Positions 54,226 to 63,938 of a DNA stretch of 64,000 nucleotides are shown here, one piece after another. A program made the position numbers and the translations under genes. Within the stretch, counting starts at the first letter, position 1. Each line of letters opens with the position of its first letter. Below the pieces are notes generated by a model. That model had not been told where the DNA came from, made no database searches, and saw only the letters and a list, made by a program, of their open reading frames with translations. Source of the DNA: Nostoc sp. LEGE 06077. Its GTDB lineage: Bacteria; Cyanobacteriota; Cyanobacteriia; Cyanobacteriales; Nostocaceae. The stretch covers positions 20,107 to 84,106 of the forward strand of contig NZ_JADEWI010000026.1 of NCBI RefSeq assembly GCF_015207705.1, in the 5' to 3' direction.

Positions 54226-56991
54226 ATGCGGATACCGAAGGCAACTTATAGGATTCAGTTTACACCCCAGTTTGGGTTTGATGATGCTAGAGCGATCGCA
54301 GCCTATTTATCAGATTTAGGTATTTCTGATTTGTATGCTTCGCCAATTTTTAAGGCGAGGACTGATAGTACACATGGTTATGATGTGGTAGACGCTACGC
54401 AGTTAAATCCTCAATTGGGAACTACAGAAGACTTTGAGAATTTAGTAGCGAAATTACAATCTTTGGGGATGGGTTGGCTACAGGATATTGTGCCGAATCA
54501 TAATGCTTATAGTAGCGAAAATCCCTATTTAATGGATGTGTTGGAGCATGGTGCAGATTCTAGCTATACAGACTATTTTGATGTTTGCTGGAATTCTCCA
54601 TTTGCTAATAGCCATGAGCGAATCCTTGCGCCTTTGTTGGGAGATTTCTATGGTGAAGCTCTGGAAAAGGGAGATATTCAACTGCAATATGAACAAAATG
54701 GTTTAACTGTTAACTATTACAGTTTAAAATTACCTTTGCGTTTAGAGTCTTATACTAAGTTTATTAGTTACAATTTAGGGAAACTCACCCGCACTTTAGG
54801 CAGGAATCATCCTGATTTTATTAAACTTTTAGGTATTCTTTATATTCTCAAAAGCGTTCCCTCGGAAGTTGCAGGGAAGCAGCGTCAAGACCAAATTGCT
54901 TTTATTAAAGGTTTGATTTGGGAACTGTATAACAGTAATGATGATATCCGAGAATTCATTACCGAAAATCTGAAAATATTTAATGGAGAGCCAGGTAATT
55001 CAGAAAGTTTTAACTTACTCGATGATTTACTCAACGACCAGTTTTATCGTCTCGCTTTCTGGAAAGTTGGCGCGGAGGAAATGAACTATCGCCGGTTCTT
55101 TACTGTTAACGAACTTATTTCGGTGAAAGTTGAAGAAATGCGCGTGTTTAACAATACTCATAGTTTGATTCATAAGTTGGTAGACGAGGGTGTATTCACT
55201 GGCTTAAGAATTGATCATATTGATGGTTTATATAACCCGACGCAGTATTTAGAACGGCTGCAAGAAAAAATGGGCGATGTTTATATTACCGTCGAGAAGA
55301 TTTTAGAACTAACAGAAGATTTACCCAATTATTGGCAGATTCAAGGTACATCAGGATATGACTTTTTGAATTATGTTAATGGTGTATTTTGTCAAGTTCA
55401 AAATGAAAAATTATTTGATAAGATATACAGTTACTTTATTGGTTCACGCTTTAATTATCCATCACTTGTGCAAGAGAAAAAACATCTAATTCTCGAAAAG
55501 AATTTAGCGGGTGACGTGGATAATTTAGCCAGCTTGCTGAAGAATATTGCCAGCAAATATCGCTATGGTAATGATTTTACATTGAATGGATTGAAACGAG
55601 CGATCGCGGAAGTCCTGATGTTATTCCCCGTCTACCGTACTTATATCACTCCCGATACAATTCCAGATAGTGATAAAGCCTGTATTCAACAAGTAATTAA
55701 CACGGCGAGAAAACAAGTACCTCTGTTACAGCATGAAATGAACTTTTTAGAAAAAGTCATGTTGTTGCAGTTTGATGAGTCTCTTAGCCAAACAGAAAAA
55801 GAACAGTGGATCTATTTTGTCTTGCGGATGCAGCAATACACAGGCCCACTCATGGCTAAAGGTGTGGAAGATACTACTTTATATGTTTACAACCGACTAA
55901 TTTCACTCAACGAAGTCGGCGGAAACCCTAGTCATTTTGGAATTACTATCGAGCAATTTCATCACTTTAACCAACAGCATCAAGCGAATTGGCCTCACAC
56001 CATGAACGCCACAGCTACCCATGACACCAAACGCGGTGAAGATGTCAGAGCTAGGTTAAATGTGTTGTCCGAAATTCCCCAAGAATGGGAACAACAAGTA
56101 AATAACTGGAGTGAACTCAATCAACAACATCGTAGCCTTGTGGATCGCAACGATGAATATTTTCTTTATCAAACTTTAGTCGGCGCATTTCCCTTTGCGG
56201 AACACGAACAAGCCTCTTTTGTCGAACGGGTGCAAGACTATATGATTAAAGCCATCCGCGAAGCAAAAGTTCACACTGCATGGTTGCGCCCTGATGATGA
56301 ATACGAAGCAGCCTGTACCACCTTAATCCAGAAAATTCTTGACCCCAACTTATCACCGCAATTTCTCGAAAGCTTCCGCCCTTTTCACCAAAAAATTGCC
56401 GAATATGGCATATTTAACTCCCTTTCTCAAACTCTCCTGAAGATCACTGCGCCTGGTGTCCCCGACTTCTACCAAGGAACAGAACTCTGGGATTTAAGCT
56501 TAGTTGATCCAGATAACCGCCGTCCCGTAGATTTTGAATTACGACGTACTTACTTGAGTACCATCCAAGAGCAAATCAAAACCGATATTCTCAGTTTAAT
56601 TACAGAACTCCTCACCAATAAAACCGATGGGAGAATCAAACTGTTTCTAACACTACAAGCACTCACAGCCAGAATCAAATATCTCTCATTATTCCAAAAC
56701 GGCGAATACCAACCAATAGAAATCCACGGAACCCACGCCAACCATATCATCGCCTTTGCCAGACAACATCACAATCAAACCGCGATCGCCATTATCCCCC
56801 GTTTCCTCACCACCCTCATCCAACCAGGACAAACCCCACTCGGCGAGTCGGTATGGCAAGATACACACCTAAAACTCCCCAGCAAAACTTGGCAAAATCT
56901 CCTCACCCAGCAAACTCTCCACACAGAAAACACCCTACCCATCGCCACCGCCCTCTCCTATCTCCCCGTAGCCCTATTAATTTCTGAGTAA
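54226..56991 (+). CDS. treY: Malto-oligosyltrehalose synthase
   Basis: 921 residues, normal length. GH13 features: an N-terminal barrel start IPKATYRIQFTPQFGFDDA, HGYDVVDATQLNP, WLQDIVPNHNAYSS, catalytic region GLRIDHIDGLYNP, VEKILELTEDLP, THDTKRGEDVRARL and APGVPDFYQGTELWD. It converts the reducing end of maltodextrins to a trehalose linkage intramolecularly. A GGAGGA ribosome site precedes the ATG. Confidence 0.96.
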   Translation: MRIPKATYRIQFTPQFGFDDARAIAAYLSDLGISDLYASPIFKARTDSTHGYDVVDATQLNPQLGTTEDFENLVAKLQSLGMGWLQDIVPNHNAYSSENPYLMDVLEHGADSSYTDYFDVCWNSPFANSHERILAPLLGDFYGEALEKGDIQLQYEQNGLTVNYYSLKLPLRLESYTKFISYNLGKLTRTLGRNHPDFIKLLGILYILKSVPSEVAGKQRQDQIAFIKGLIWELYNSNDDIREFITENLKIFNGEPGNSESFNLLDDLLNDQFYRLAFWKVGAEEMNYRRFFTVNELISVKVEEMRVFNNTHSLIHKLVDEGVFTGLRIDHIDGLYNPTQYLERLQEKMGDVYITVEKILELTEDLPNYWQIQGTSGYDFLNYVNGVFCQVQNEKLFDKIYSYFIGSRFNYPSLVQEKKHLILEKNLAGDVDNLASLLKNIASKYRYGNDFTLNGLKRAIAEVLMLFPVYRTYITPDTIPDSDKACIQQVINTARKQVPLLQHEMNFLEKVMLLQFDESLSQTEKEQWIYFVLRMQQYTGPLMAKGVEDTTLYVYNRLISLNEVGGNPSHFGITIEQFHHFNQQHQANWPHTMNATATHDTKRGEDVRARLNVLSEIPQEWEQQVNNWSELNQQHRSLVDRNDEYFLYQTLVGAFPFAEHEQASFVERVQDYMIKAIREAKVHTAWLRPDDEYEAACTTLIQKILDPNLSPQFLESFRPFHQKIAEYGIFNSLSQTLLKITAPGVPDFYQGTELWDLSLVDPDNRRPVDFELRRTYLSTIQEQIKTDILSLITELLTNKTDGRIKLFLTLQALTARIKYLSLFQNGEYQPIEIHGTHANHIIAFARQHHNQTAIAIIPRFLTTLIQPGQTPLGESVWQDTHLKLPSKTWQNLLTQQTLHTENTLPIATALSYLPVALLISE

Positions 56992-57032
56992 CTTATACAA
57001 CCCACGTAATCAGAAAATCTCTCTTTCCCCCT

Positions 57033-57078
57033 CTCCGCGTACCTCCGCGCCAACCTTTGCGTACCTTTGCGTTAAAAA
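57033..57078 (-). repeat. Dispersed GCAAAGG-type repeat in the treY-treH gap
   Basis: Read on the minus strand: TTAACGCAAAGGTACGC, AAAGGTTGGCGC and GGAGGTACGCGGAG. It is the same family as 54150-54199 but inverted, ending three bases before the treH ATG. Confidence 0.75.
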
Positions 57079-57080
57079 AC

Positions 57081-58592
57081 ATGACCCAACAACTTACCAG
57101 CCCCCCAATAACCAGCGTCCGCACCTACATCAAACAAACCTGGAAAACCCTCACCCGTTCCCACCAACACTTATTAGAATCAGCCCAAGACACCAAACTA
57201 GAACACAAACCCAACACCCCGTGGCTAATTTACATCTCCCCCCAAGAAGACTGTAATACAGTCAAATCTGTATTAGAGCGATCGCTATCTGCCCAAGAAA
57301 TGCAGCAAATAGAAATTCGCACCTTACCCAGCGAAGTCGAAGCCATCGAAGAACACGGGTTGTTATATCTCCCTGGCGCTTATGTTGTTCCTGGCGGACG
57401 TTTTAACGAAATGTATGGTTGGGATAGCTATTTTATCTTGCTCGGTTTACTGCGAGATGAAGAATGGGAACTTGCTCAAAGTCAAGTAGATCAATTACTT
57501 TATCAAGTCCAGCATTACGGGACGATTCTCAATGCCAACCGTACCTATATGCTGACGCGATCGCAACCCCCCGTCCTGAGTATGATGGTGTTGGCGTTGT
57601 TCCAACATACCCAAGACCAAGCATGGTTAAAATCAACCCTGCCATTATTAGAACAATTTTATTACTACTGGGTAGTACCGCCCCACCTGAATTCGGCAAC
57701 AGGCTTATCTCGGTATTATGCTTTAGGCGAAGGGCCAGCACCAGAAGTTTTGTTTTCGGAACTAGATGAAGCCGGACGCAGCCACTACGAACGCGTCAAG
57801 GAATATTATCAAAAATTTGAGATTGATGACTATGATGTCAGTCTGTATTATGACCGAGAAAAAGACGAACTGACAGACTTATTTTACAAAGGCGATCGCT
57901 CCATGCGCGAGTCTGGGTTTGATATCACTAACCGCTTTGGCCCCTTTAGTGTTGATATCATCCACTATGCGCCAGTGTGCTTAAACAGTCTGCTTTATCA
58001 AATGGAACAAGACTTGGCGCAAATCCACGAAATTTTAGGGAATCCTGAACTTGGACAACAATGGAGCGATCGCGCTAGTCTCCGCCATGAACGTATCAAT
58101 CAATACCTTTGGGATGAAGACCAAGGACTGTATTTAGACTATCACTTCTACAGTAACCAACGTCGTCATTATGAGTTTGCTACTACCTTCTATCCTCTAT
58201 GGACAGGGCTGGCTTCTTCTACCCAAGCCCAAAAGATTGTCAAAAATTTGACTTTATTCGCCGCACCTGGGGGAATTTTCACCAGTACCCACGTCACCGG
58301 AAATCAATGGGATGCGCCTTTTGGCTGGGGGCCATTAACATTAATTGCTGTCCAAGGTCTGCACCGTTATGGATATCATTCAGAGGCCAATGATATTGCT
58401 GATAAATTCCTCACTATGGCAATTAAAGAATTTACACGATGTGGCTTTTTTGTCGAAAAATATGACGTTGAGCGATGTTCTGCCCAAGTTTCTGATGAGA
58501 TTTGCTTTGGCTACAGTTCTAACGAAATAGGTTTTGGTTGGACTAATGGAGTCATTTTAGAACTTTTAGCACTGCAATCAGTCAAAGAATAA
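57081..58592 (+). CDS. treH: Trehalase, GH37 family
   Basis: 503 residues from the ATG at 57081. It has both trehalase signatures: PGGRFNEMYGWDSYF (about residues 110-125) and QWDAPFGWGPLT (about 410-420). There is no signal peptide, so it is cytoplasmic. It hydrolyses trehalose to glucose and so opposes TreZ/TreY; having synthesis and breakdown in one cluster suggests turnover control on drying and rewetting. The upstream junction carries an inverted dispersed repeat instead of a clear ribosome site. Confidence 0.94.
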   Translation: MTQQLTSPPITSVRTYIKQTWKTLTRSHQHLLESAQDTKLEHKPNTPWLIYISPQEDCNTVKSVLERSLSAQEMQQIEIRTLPSEVEAIEEHGLLYLPGAYVVPGGRFNEMYGWDSYFILLGLLRDEEWELAQSQVDQLLYQVQHYGTILNANRTYMLTRSQPPVLSMMVLALFQHTQDQAWLKSTLPLLEQFYYYWVVPPHLNSATGLSRYYALGEGPAPEVLFSELDEAGRSHYERVKEYYQKFEIDDYDVSLYYDREKDELTDLFYKGDRSMRESGFDITNRFGPFSVDIIHYAPVCLNSLLYQMEQDLAQIHEILGNPELGQQWSDRASLRHERINQYLWDEDQGLYLDYHFYSNQRRHYEFATTFYPLWTGLASSTQAQKIVKNLTLFAAPGGIFTSTHVTGNQWDAPFGWGPLTLIAVQGLHRYGYHSEANDIADKFLTMAIKEFTRCGFFVEKYDVERCSAQVSDEICFGYSSNEIGFGWTNGVILELLALQSVKE

Positions 58593-58736
58593 AGTAATTG
58601 AGGACAAGCTATAGCGGTAGTCAATACTGCTCATTCTCCCTATCCCCCCTGTACCCCTGCTGCCTCAACGAAGAGATGTCTTAACCGAAAAGTATTGCCT
58701 TCTGCTATAAAAGCCTATCCTCAACAAAATTAATCC

Positions 58737-59273
58737 TTACCGTTTCACCACTACTACAGTCCCTGGCTTCGTCCAGTTGAACAACTTCCGCGCTTGTTTC
58801 ACTGGTAAATTCACGCAACCGTGGCTGACTGGAGTACCAAAACGGTTATGCCAATAAGCGCCATGAATCGCATAACCTTCATAGAAATACATTGTGTAAG
58901 GAACATCGGGAATGTCGTAACCCCTACCCCGCATTCTATTAGTGCGATACTTCGACTGAATATGAAATCTACCAATGGGTGTAGGGGTAGCGCGTTTACC
59001 TGTGGATACGGGGAAGTTGTAAACCAGCTTTTCACCATCCCAGGCTCGTAAGCGTTGCTGGGATAAATCAATTTCAATCCGGCGAGGTTGGGATACTCCC
59101 CGACTGTCAGATATTTTGATGCTGTTGTTGTTGAGTGACGCGGCTGTAGCTATCACAGAATTTGGGTCAGCTGTTGGTAGCGCTGAGGAGAGAAAAGTGG
59201 CTAACAGCAGCGCGACACCTGTACAAAAATTTCCTGAGCGACGAATTCCAACAGTTCTACTTCGGGTTTGCAT
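58737..59273 (-). CDS. L,D-transpeptidase (YkuD domain)
   Basis: 178 residues. A hydrophobic N-terminal signal (about 15-35) is followed by the YkuD domain (about 65-178): IEIDLSQQRLRAWDGEKLVY, FPVSTGKRATPTPIGRF, and catalytic HGAYWHNRFGTPVSHGCVNL with the active-site cysteine. It acts on peptidoglycan in the periplasm (3-3 crosslinks or protein attachment). It is paralogous to the gene at 59772-60284. Confidence 0.93.
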   Translation of the reverse strand: MQTRSRTVGIRRSGNFCTGVALLLATFLSSALPTADPNSVIATAASLNNNSIKISDSRGVSQPRRIEIDLSQQRLRAWDGEKLVYNFPVSTGKRATPTPIGRFHIQSKYRTNRMRGRGYDIPDVPYTMYFYEGYAIHGAYWHNRFGTPVSHGCVNLPVKQARKLFNWTKPGTVVVVKR

Positions 59274-59771
59274 TCTGCATCACCTGCTAACAACGCGAAA
59301 AATATGTTGTAGTTTTCATAAACGCTCCAAATTGCCAAAACAATTTCTAGTTGTTTATGGAATGTCTACGCGAATTATCCGCCAATACCAGTATCAGGTG
59401 AGACCGCTAAAACAGCTACGTACCAAGGTTGGATCTTGTAACTAGGTCGAAAGAAGTAGGAATACCAGGGTTTTCATCACTTATACCCCTACATTTCTAT
59501 CCCTTTGTGCCTAGAGTTGATTTGCCTCTCACTGCTGAAGTTATCTCAACTTTGTTCGAGTATTGACGGCGATTTATTTAACTTTGTGAATTGAAAAAGT
59601 GCAAACTACTTAATTCGATATTTGCACTTGTAATTTTCCACAGGACTTACGCAAAAATATATCGGCTGACTAGAGTACTCTAGTCTTCTATTTCTTACTT
59701 CAAGTTAAGTTATGGCGATTCCGGAGTATGACTATAGCAATGTCTTGATTTGCTGTCATTTGCCTATCTGC
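59274..59771. other. Intergenic region between the two L,D-transpeptidase genes
   Basis: 498 bp without a credible gene. It contains the upstream region of the first transpeptidase and a GGACTTACGCAAAAA stretch (59643-59657), a motif often repeated in Nostoc genomes, but only one copy is present here and no element end can be defined. Confidence 0.4.
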
Positions 59772-60284
59772 TTACTTATGAATGACCACAGGTGTTCCTA
59801 ACGATGCCCAATTGAATAGCCATTTAGCATGATTAGGTGCAACATTGATGCAACCGTGACTTACTGGTGTACCAAATTTGTTATGCCAGTAGGCTCCGTG
59901 AATTCCGTAGTTACCTTGGTAAAACATTGTATAAGGAACGTTGGGAACGTCATAATCTCTGCCGCGCATTCGTGCTGATTTATGCTTAGATTGAATTTTA
60001 AAGCTACCAATCCTTGTGGGCGTGGATTGTTTACCAGTGGAAATAGTCACTGCATAAACAGGTTTTTTCCCTTCCCATGCGGTTAATCTTTGGGTTGAGA
60101 GATTAATTTGAATCCAACGTTGGTTAGATTTTTGTAGAGTTTGGATGTTTTGTTTGATTGTCTCGTTTTTAGAACTGGCTGTGACTGCATTTGTGCCAAC
60201 ACCAATCACACTCAAACATATTGCTGCACCTATAACCAATTTTTTTAAGTGGCGTATGGGGTGAGAATCAATCAGACTTTTCAT
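59772..60284 (-). CDS. L,D-transpeptidase (YkuD domain), paralogue
   Basis: 170 residues. A signal peptide (about 10-33) precedes a YkuD domain with IQINLSTQRLTAWEGKKPVY, VTISTGKQSTPTRIGSF and HGAYWHNKFGTPVSHGCINV. It lacks the proline/serine linker of its neighbour but shares about the whole catalytic domain with it, which points to tandem duplication. A role in cell-wall crosslinking is expected. Confidence 0.93.
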   Translation of the reverse strand: MKSLIDSHPIRHLKKLVIGAAICLSVIGVGTNAVTASSKNETIKQNIQTLQKSNQRWIQINLSTQRLTAWEGKKPVYAVTISTGKQSTPTRIGSFKIQSKHKSARMRGRDYDVPNVPYTMFYQGNYGIHGAYWHNKFGTPVSHGCINVAPNHAKWLFNWASLGTPVVIHK

Positions 60285-60367
60285 GATGTATGCACTTGAA
60301 TGAGGGAGTCTTAAGAATTTTTTCCTTTTTACTTTGTAGCCTAAAAATTCAGTAAGTGTGTATTTTG

Positions 60368-61000
60368 CTACGCTAAATGCTGAATTAAATTATTGGCAGA
60401 TTGAGCGATCGCCTCCCAATTTTCTGTTGCTACCAACTTTTTCGGAAACAATTCACTACTTAATCCAACAGCCACAGCCCCAGCTTGGATAAATTCTGGC
60501 GCATTTTCTAGTGTCACTCCACCAGTTGGAATTAAAGGAATATGCCCCAATGGGGCTTGTAGACTCTTGATATAACTGACTCCTCCCACAGCTTGCACCG
60601 GAAATACCTTCACGCAACTAGCGCCATGATGCCAAGCATTGACAATTTCCGTCGGAGTCAGCGCCCCAGGAATAATTGGCACATCTTTAGCGACGGCGGC
60701 GTTAATCATTTCTATGTCAAGATGGGGCGAAAATAAAAATTGCGCTCCAGAGGCGATCGCATCTTGTAACTGTTGCACGTTGAATAATGTACCTGTACCA
60801 ATCAAACAATCAGGTAATTTCATGCGGAGTTTAGCGATCAGTTCTGCGGCGCGATCGCTATTCCAGGTAATCTCTATTAGCTGCATTCCCCCAGATACTA
60901 CCGCCATTGCCATCTGTTCGCCTAATTCTATTTTTGAGGCACGGACAACGGCGATCGCTCTGTTTTTTCGCAACTGTAATAACCAATCTTGATTAGACAT
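60368..61000 (-). CDS. eda: KDPG/KHG aldolase
   Basis: 210 residues from the ATG at 61000 (MSNQDWLLQLRKNRAIAVVR); an ATG at 61054 would add 18 residues, and neither start has a strong ribosome site. It is a class I aldolase barrel with IEITWNSDRAAELI, LIGTGTLFNV, FLFSPHLD, PIIPGALTPTEI, CVKVFPVQAVGG (Schiff-base lysine) and LIPTGGV. It cleaves 2-keto-3-deoxy-6-phosphogluconate in the Entner-Doudoroff route, which operates in cyanobacteria. No edd-like gene is adjacent. Confidence 0.9.
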   Translation of the reverse strand: MSNQDWLLQLRKNRAIAVVRASKIELGEQMAMAVVSGGMQLIEITWNSDRAAELIAKLRMKLPDCLIGTGTLFNVQQLQDAIASGAQFLFSPHLDIEMINAAVAKDVPIIPGALTPTEIVNAWHHGASCVKVFPVQAVGGVSYIKSLQAPLGHIPLIPTGGVTLENAPEFIQAGAVAVGLSSELFPKKLVATENWEAIAQSANNLIQHLA

Positions 61001-61054
61001 TCTCGCTGGGACTTGAAATAAGGCATAAAATTCTTTTCTACCAGCGTGACACAT

Positions 61055-61401
61055 TTATAGATCAAATTAAGTATAACTACCCAGAAAAATCAACTGTACT
61101 AAAACCCTCTTGCCTTCTGGCTGCTCATAACGACAATTCTTAACATCGACCTGGTTATGATATGCAGGCGATCGCTTAAACTATCTTCCTGCTGGTGGAA
61201 TATTTTTTGTGCTATCTTATCCAACTTAAGTATTAAGCTAACTGGTGATGAATCCAGAGTAATCTATTGATATTTTCATCATAAAGTATCAGTCGTTAAC
61301 AATAAATCTCTTACTTAAAGTCAGCCGTCAGCCAGAGGATTTAAAACCCAATAATTTTTAGCTTAGAGATATAAAAATATATCCTCAATAATTTCTCAGC
61401 T
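61055..61401. other. Intergenic region upstream of PRC-barrel gene 1
   Basis: 347 bp, AT-rich, with one HIP1-like site near 61169 and no frame, repeat array or clear hairpin. It should contain the promoters of eda (minus) and the PRC-barrel gene (plus), but I could not place boxes with confidence. Confidence 0.4.
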
Positions 61402-62244
61402 ATGCCTCTTTATAAACTCGAAGAATTTGACCCCCAATACCGGGAAACATTTGGCGGTGATGATGTTAAAGATTTGGATCTCTATACTGAAGGCGGAATC
61501 AAAATTGGTTCAGTAAGTGATGCTTTAGTTGACCAAGACGGGCGTTTTCGCTATTTAGTTATAGACACAGGCTTTGATACTCTTGGGAAGAGAATATTAC
61601 TACCAATTGGTCTTTCCCATATCAATTATCCCGAACAAAGGGTATATGTTGATGGACTTAGTAAGCAGCAAGTAGAAATGTTACCTGAATACCACGAAAG
61701 CTATACAGTTAATGAAGATTATGAAGAAAAAGTTCGCAGTGTATTTCGTCCAGTAGACAGTAACGTAAACTACGATCGCAATACATATAATTATCAACAA
61801 GAACCTAATTTATACGATTTGCATGATCAATCTCATCAAACTCTCAAACTTTACGAAGAACGTCTAATTGCTAATAAGCATCGCGTTAAAACCGGAGAAG
61901 TAGCAGTGGGTAAACATATTGAAACAGAAACTGCACGAGTTACAGTCCCCATTCAAAAAGAGCGTGTTGTCATCGAGCGAGTTTCACCCACAGAAACAGG
62001 AACTGTTGTTGATTCTAATGAACTTCAATTTCATGAAGGTGAAGTAGCACGCATAGAAGTTTATGAAGAAACACCAGAAATTCGTAAAGAAGCGTTTGTC
62101 CGCGAAGAAGTACGAGTTAAAAAATTAGTAGAGCAAGATACAGTCGAAGCAGAAGACACAATTCGTCGGGAAGAGTTAGATATTAACACTACAGGTGAAT
62201 TGCGTGTAGATGATGCGGCTCGGAATAGACAGGAAACTATTTAA
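61402..62244 (+). CDS. PRC-barrel plus DUF2382 stress-type protein, copy 1
   Basis: 280 residues, very acidic. The N-terminal PRC barrel (about 1-95) reads MPLYKLEEFDPQYRETF, DLDLYTEGGIKIGSVSDALV and FRYLVIDTGF. The C-terminal DUF2382 region (about 150-270) has LKLYEERLIANKHRVKTGEV and KEAFVREEVRVKKLVEQDTV. DUF2382 proteins are often stress-induced; mechanism unknown. No signal peptide or membrane helix. It is a tandem paralogue of the next gene. Confidence 0.88.
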   Translation: MPLYKLEEFDPQYRETFGGDDVKDLDLYTEGGIKIGSVSDALVDQDGRFRYLVIDTGFDTLGKRILLPIGLSHINYPEQRVYVDGLSKQQVEMLPEYHESYTVNEDYEEKVRSVFRPVDSNVNYDRNTYNYQQEPNLYDLHDQSHQTLKLYEERLIANKHRVKTGEVAVGKHIETETARVTVPIQKERVVIERVSPTETGTVVDSNELQFHEGEVARIEVYEETPEIRKEAFVREEVRVKKLVEQDTVEAEDTIRREELDINTTGELRVDDAARNRQETI

Positions 62245-62559
62245 TTAAGCGACGATTCCGCTAAATTGCTTAACCACCTGTAAAAATCTTCCTAGATCAA
62301 TAGTCATTTGTATATACACATGGCTATTGACTCATAATCATTTATTTATAGATAAATTTTAGTGAGACGGAATCAGCAAAAATTTCATTTTGTATTCCGA
62401 ATCATGAGCTAATTAAACTTGGATTTATCCATGTATAAAAATCTATGACTTTTGATAATCTTTACTTGATGTAATTCATTCGATAGAAAGAGGTATCTTA
62501 ATGAATAAAATTTTACATTAATAATTGAAAGTCTTATGAGAGTTCAGAGGTAAAATATA
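62245..62559 (+). other. Gap between the two PRC-barrel genes with an 11-bp hairpin at 62297-62330
   Basis: TCAATAGTCAT pairs with ATGGCTATTGA (one G-U pair) around a TA-rich loop, 53 bp after copy 1. No U run follows directly, so it is at best a weak terminator; its left arm matches the CAATAGTCATTTGT repeat at 14566. The remainder of the 315 bp is AT-rich leader of copy 2. Confidence 0.5.
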
Positions 62560-63465
62560 ATGGCTCTTTACAAATTAAATGAATTTGATCCTGACTATCG
62601 TGAATCTTTTCAAGGTAACGATATTAAAGGATTGGGTGTGTATACAGAAGGAACCGATGAAAAAATAGGTAGCGTCAATGATGTTTTAGTAGACGACGAA
62701 GGACATTTTCGCTATTTAGTTGTTGACTTAGGTTTCTGGATTTTTGGGAAAAAAGTATTATTGCCAGTAGGTCGAAGCCGCATTGATTATGGTCGCGATC
62801 GCGTTTACGCTGTTGGTATGACCAGAGAACAAGCAGAAGACTTGCCAGAATTTGATGAACGCCAAGTTGATTACGATTATGAAGAACGGGTACGTGGTGT
62901 TTATCGTAATCCCAAATATAGCAGCACAAATGTAGACACAGCCACACCTCTAGATACAACTGCAACATTAGATACTGGTTATACAGCTACACCAACTACT
63001 CCAGTCACCACGCCAACTTTCAGCCGTGACAGCTATAACTATAACGAAGAGCCTTCTTTATTTGGTTTAAATGAGCAAAATCATCAAACCTTGAAACTAT
63101 ATGAAGAGCGTTTGGTTGCTAACAAGAGAAGACAAAAAACTGGTGAAGTAAATGTTGGTAAGCGCATAGAAACTGAAACTGCAAGAGTTGCAGTACCAGT
63201 AGAAAGCGAACATGTTGTAATTGAACGCATCACCCCAGATGATGCGGGTAGGACGATTTCTCCTGGCGAAGCTGACTTCCGTGAAGGCGAAGTTGCGCGT
63301 GTAGAAATCTACGAAGAAACTGCTGACATTCGCAAAGAAGCATTTGTCCGAGAAGAAGTCCGAGTCAGAAAAGTGGTCGAACAAGACACCGTTGAGGCTC
63401 AAGAAACAATCCGTCGGGAAGAGTTAGATGTGAATGCTCCCGGCCTCCCAATTGAAGAACGCTAA
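62560..63465 (+). CDS. PRC-barrel plus DUF2382 stress-type protein, copy 2
   Basis: 301 residues with the same layout as copy 1: PRC barrel (MALYKLNEFDPDYRESF, FRYLVVDLGFWIFGKKVLLPVG), then a Thr-rich linker (about residues 125-155, TATPLDTTATLDTGYTATP) that copy 1 lacks, then DUF2382 with KLYEERLVANKRRQKTGEV and KEAFVREEVRVRKVVEQDTV. The pair probably arose by tandem duplication followed by linker divergence. AGAGGTAAAA precedes the ATG. Confidence 0.88.
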   Translation: MALYKLNEFDPDYRESFQGNDIKGLGVYTEGTDEKIGSVNDVLVDDEGHFRYLVVDLGFWIFGKKVLLPVGRSRIDYGRDRVYAVGMTREQAEDLPEFDERQVDYDYEERVRGVYRNPKYSSTNVDTATPLDTTATLDTGYTATPTTPVTTPTFSRDSYNYNEEPSLFGLNEQNHQTLKLYEERLVANKRRQKTGEVNVGKRIETETARVAVPVESEHVVIERITPDDAGRTISPGEADFREGEVARVEIYEETADIRKEAFVREEVRVRKVVEQDTVEAQETIRREELDVNAPGLPIEER

Positions 63466-63689
63466 TTAACAAAATGATGAGTGAATAAACCCCTTTGGGG
63501 TAGGGAATAAGGAACAGGTAATAGGGAAGAGAAAATAAATTAAAAGTATCAAATTTTCCCTATTTCCTCCTATCCCGAAATCAGTCTTGTTCTCTTTTAC
63601 TTAATTATTTACTAATTATTAATTAGACCTAGTACAGGTGATGCTGTTTACTTGGCTTTACCTGTACTAAAAATTCTCAAATTAGGGTG

Positions 63690-63938
63690 ATGAATAGCCA
63701 AGCAATGATAAATAATATTGAACAAATTAATCGAAAACCTAGTATTTATAATTTATTAGCAACTTTAAAAATAAAGGTTGCCAATTTTGATGTAATTGAT
63801 AACCAAGGGCAACTGGTTGGCAAAGTCAGAGATTTAATTTTAGATAATCAGCGGCGACTGAATTTAGTTATATCCCTCTTCTGTCACTTTCCGAGTATTC
63901 TAAATAAAAGGATTAAAAGAAAAAACTCTGGAAGGTAA
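63690..63938 (+). pseudogene. Truncated PRC-barrel-like protein
   Basis: About 82 residues. After an N-terminal helix (INNIEQINRKPSIYNLLATL) comes the first half of a PRC barrel (VANFDVIDNQGQLVGKVRDL, ILDNQRRLNLVI). The sequence then turns to LFCHFPSILNKRIKRKNSGR and stops, unlike any PRC-barrel second half. A frameshift or a genuine short divergent protein are both possible; other frames here also end within about 15 codons. The start is the ATG at 63690 or the GTG at 63687. Confidence 0.45.

Noticed and set aside
59643..59657. GGACTTACGCAAAAA as a mobile element end
   Set aside because: A single copy in the window with no partner end or target duplication.
62675..62968. Minus-strand frames opposite the second PRC-barrel gene (62675-62968 and 63097-63402)
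   Set aside because: Shadows of a strongly biased acidic coding sequence.
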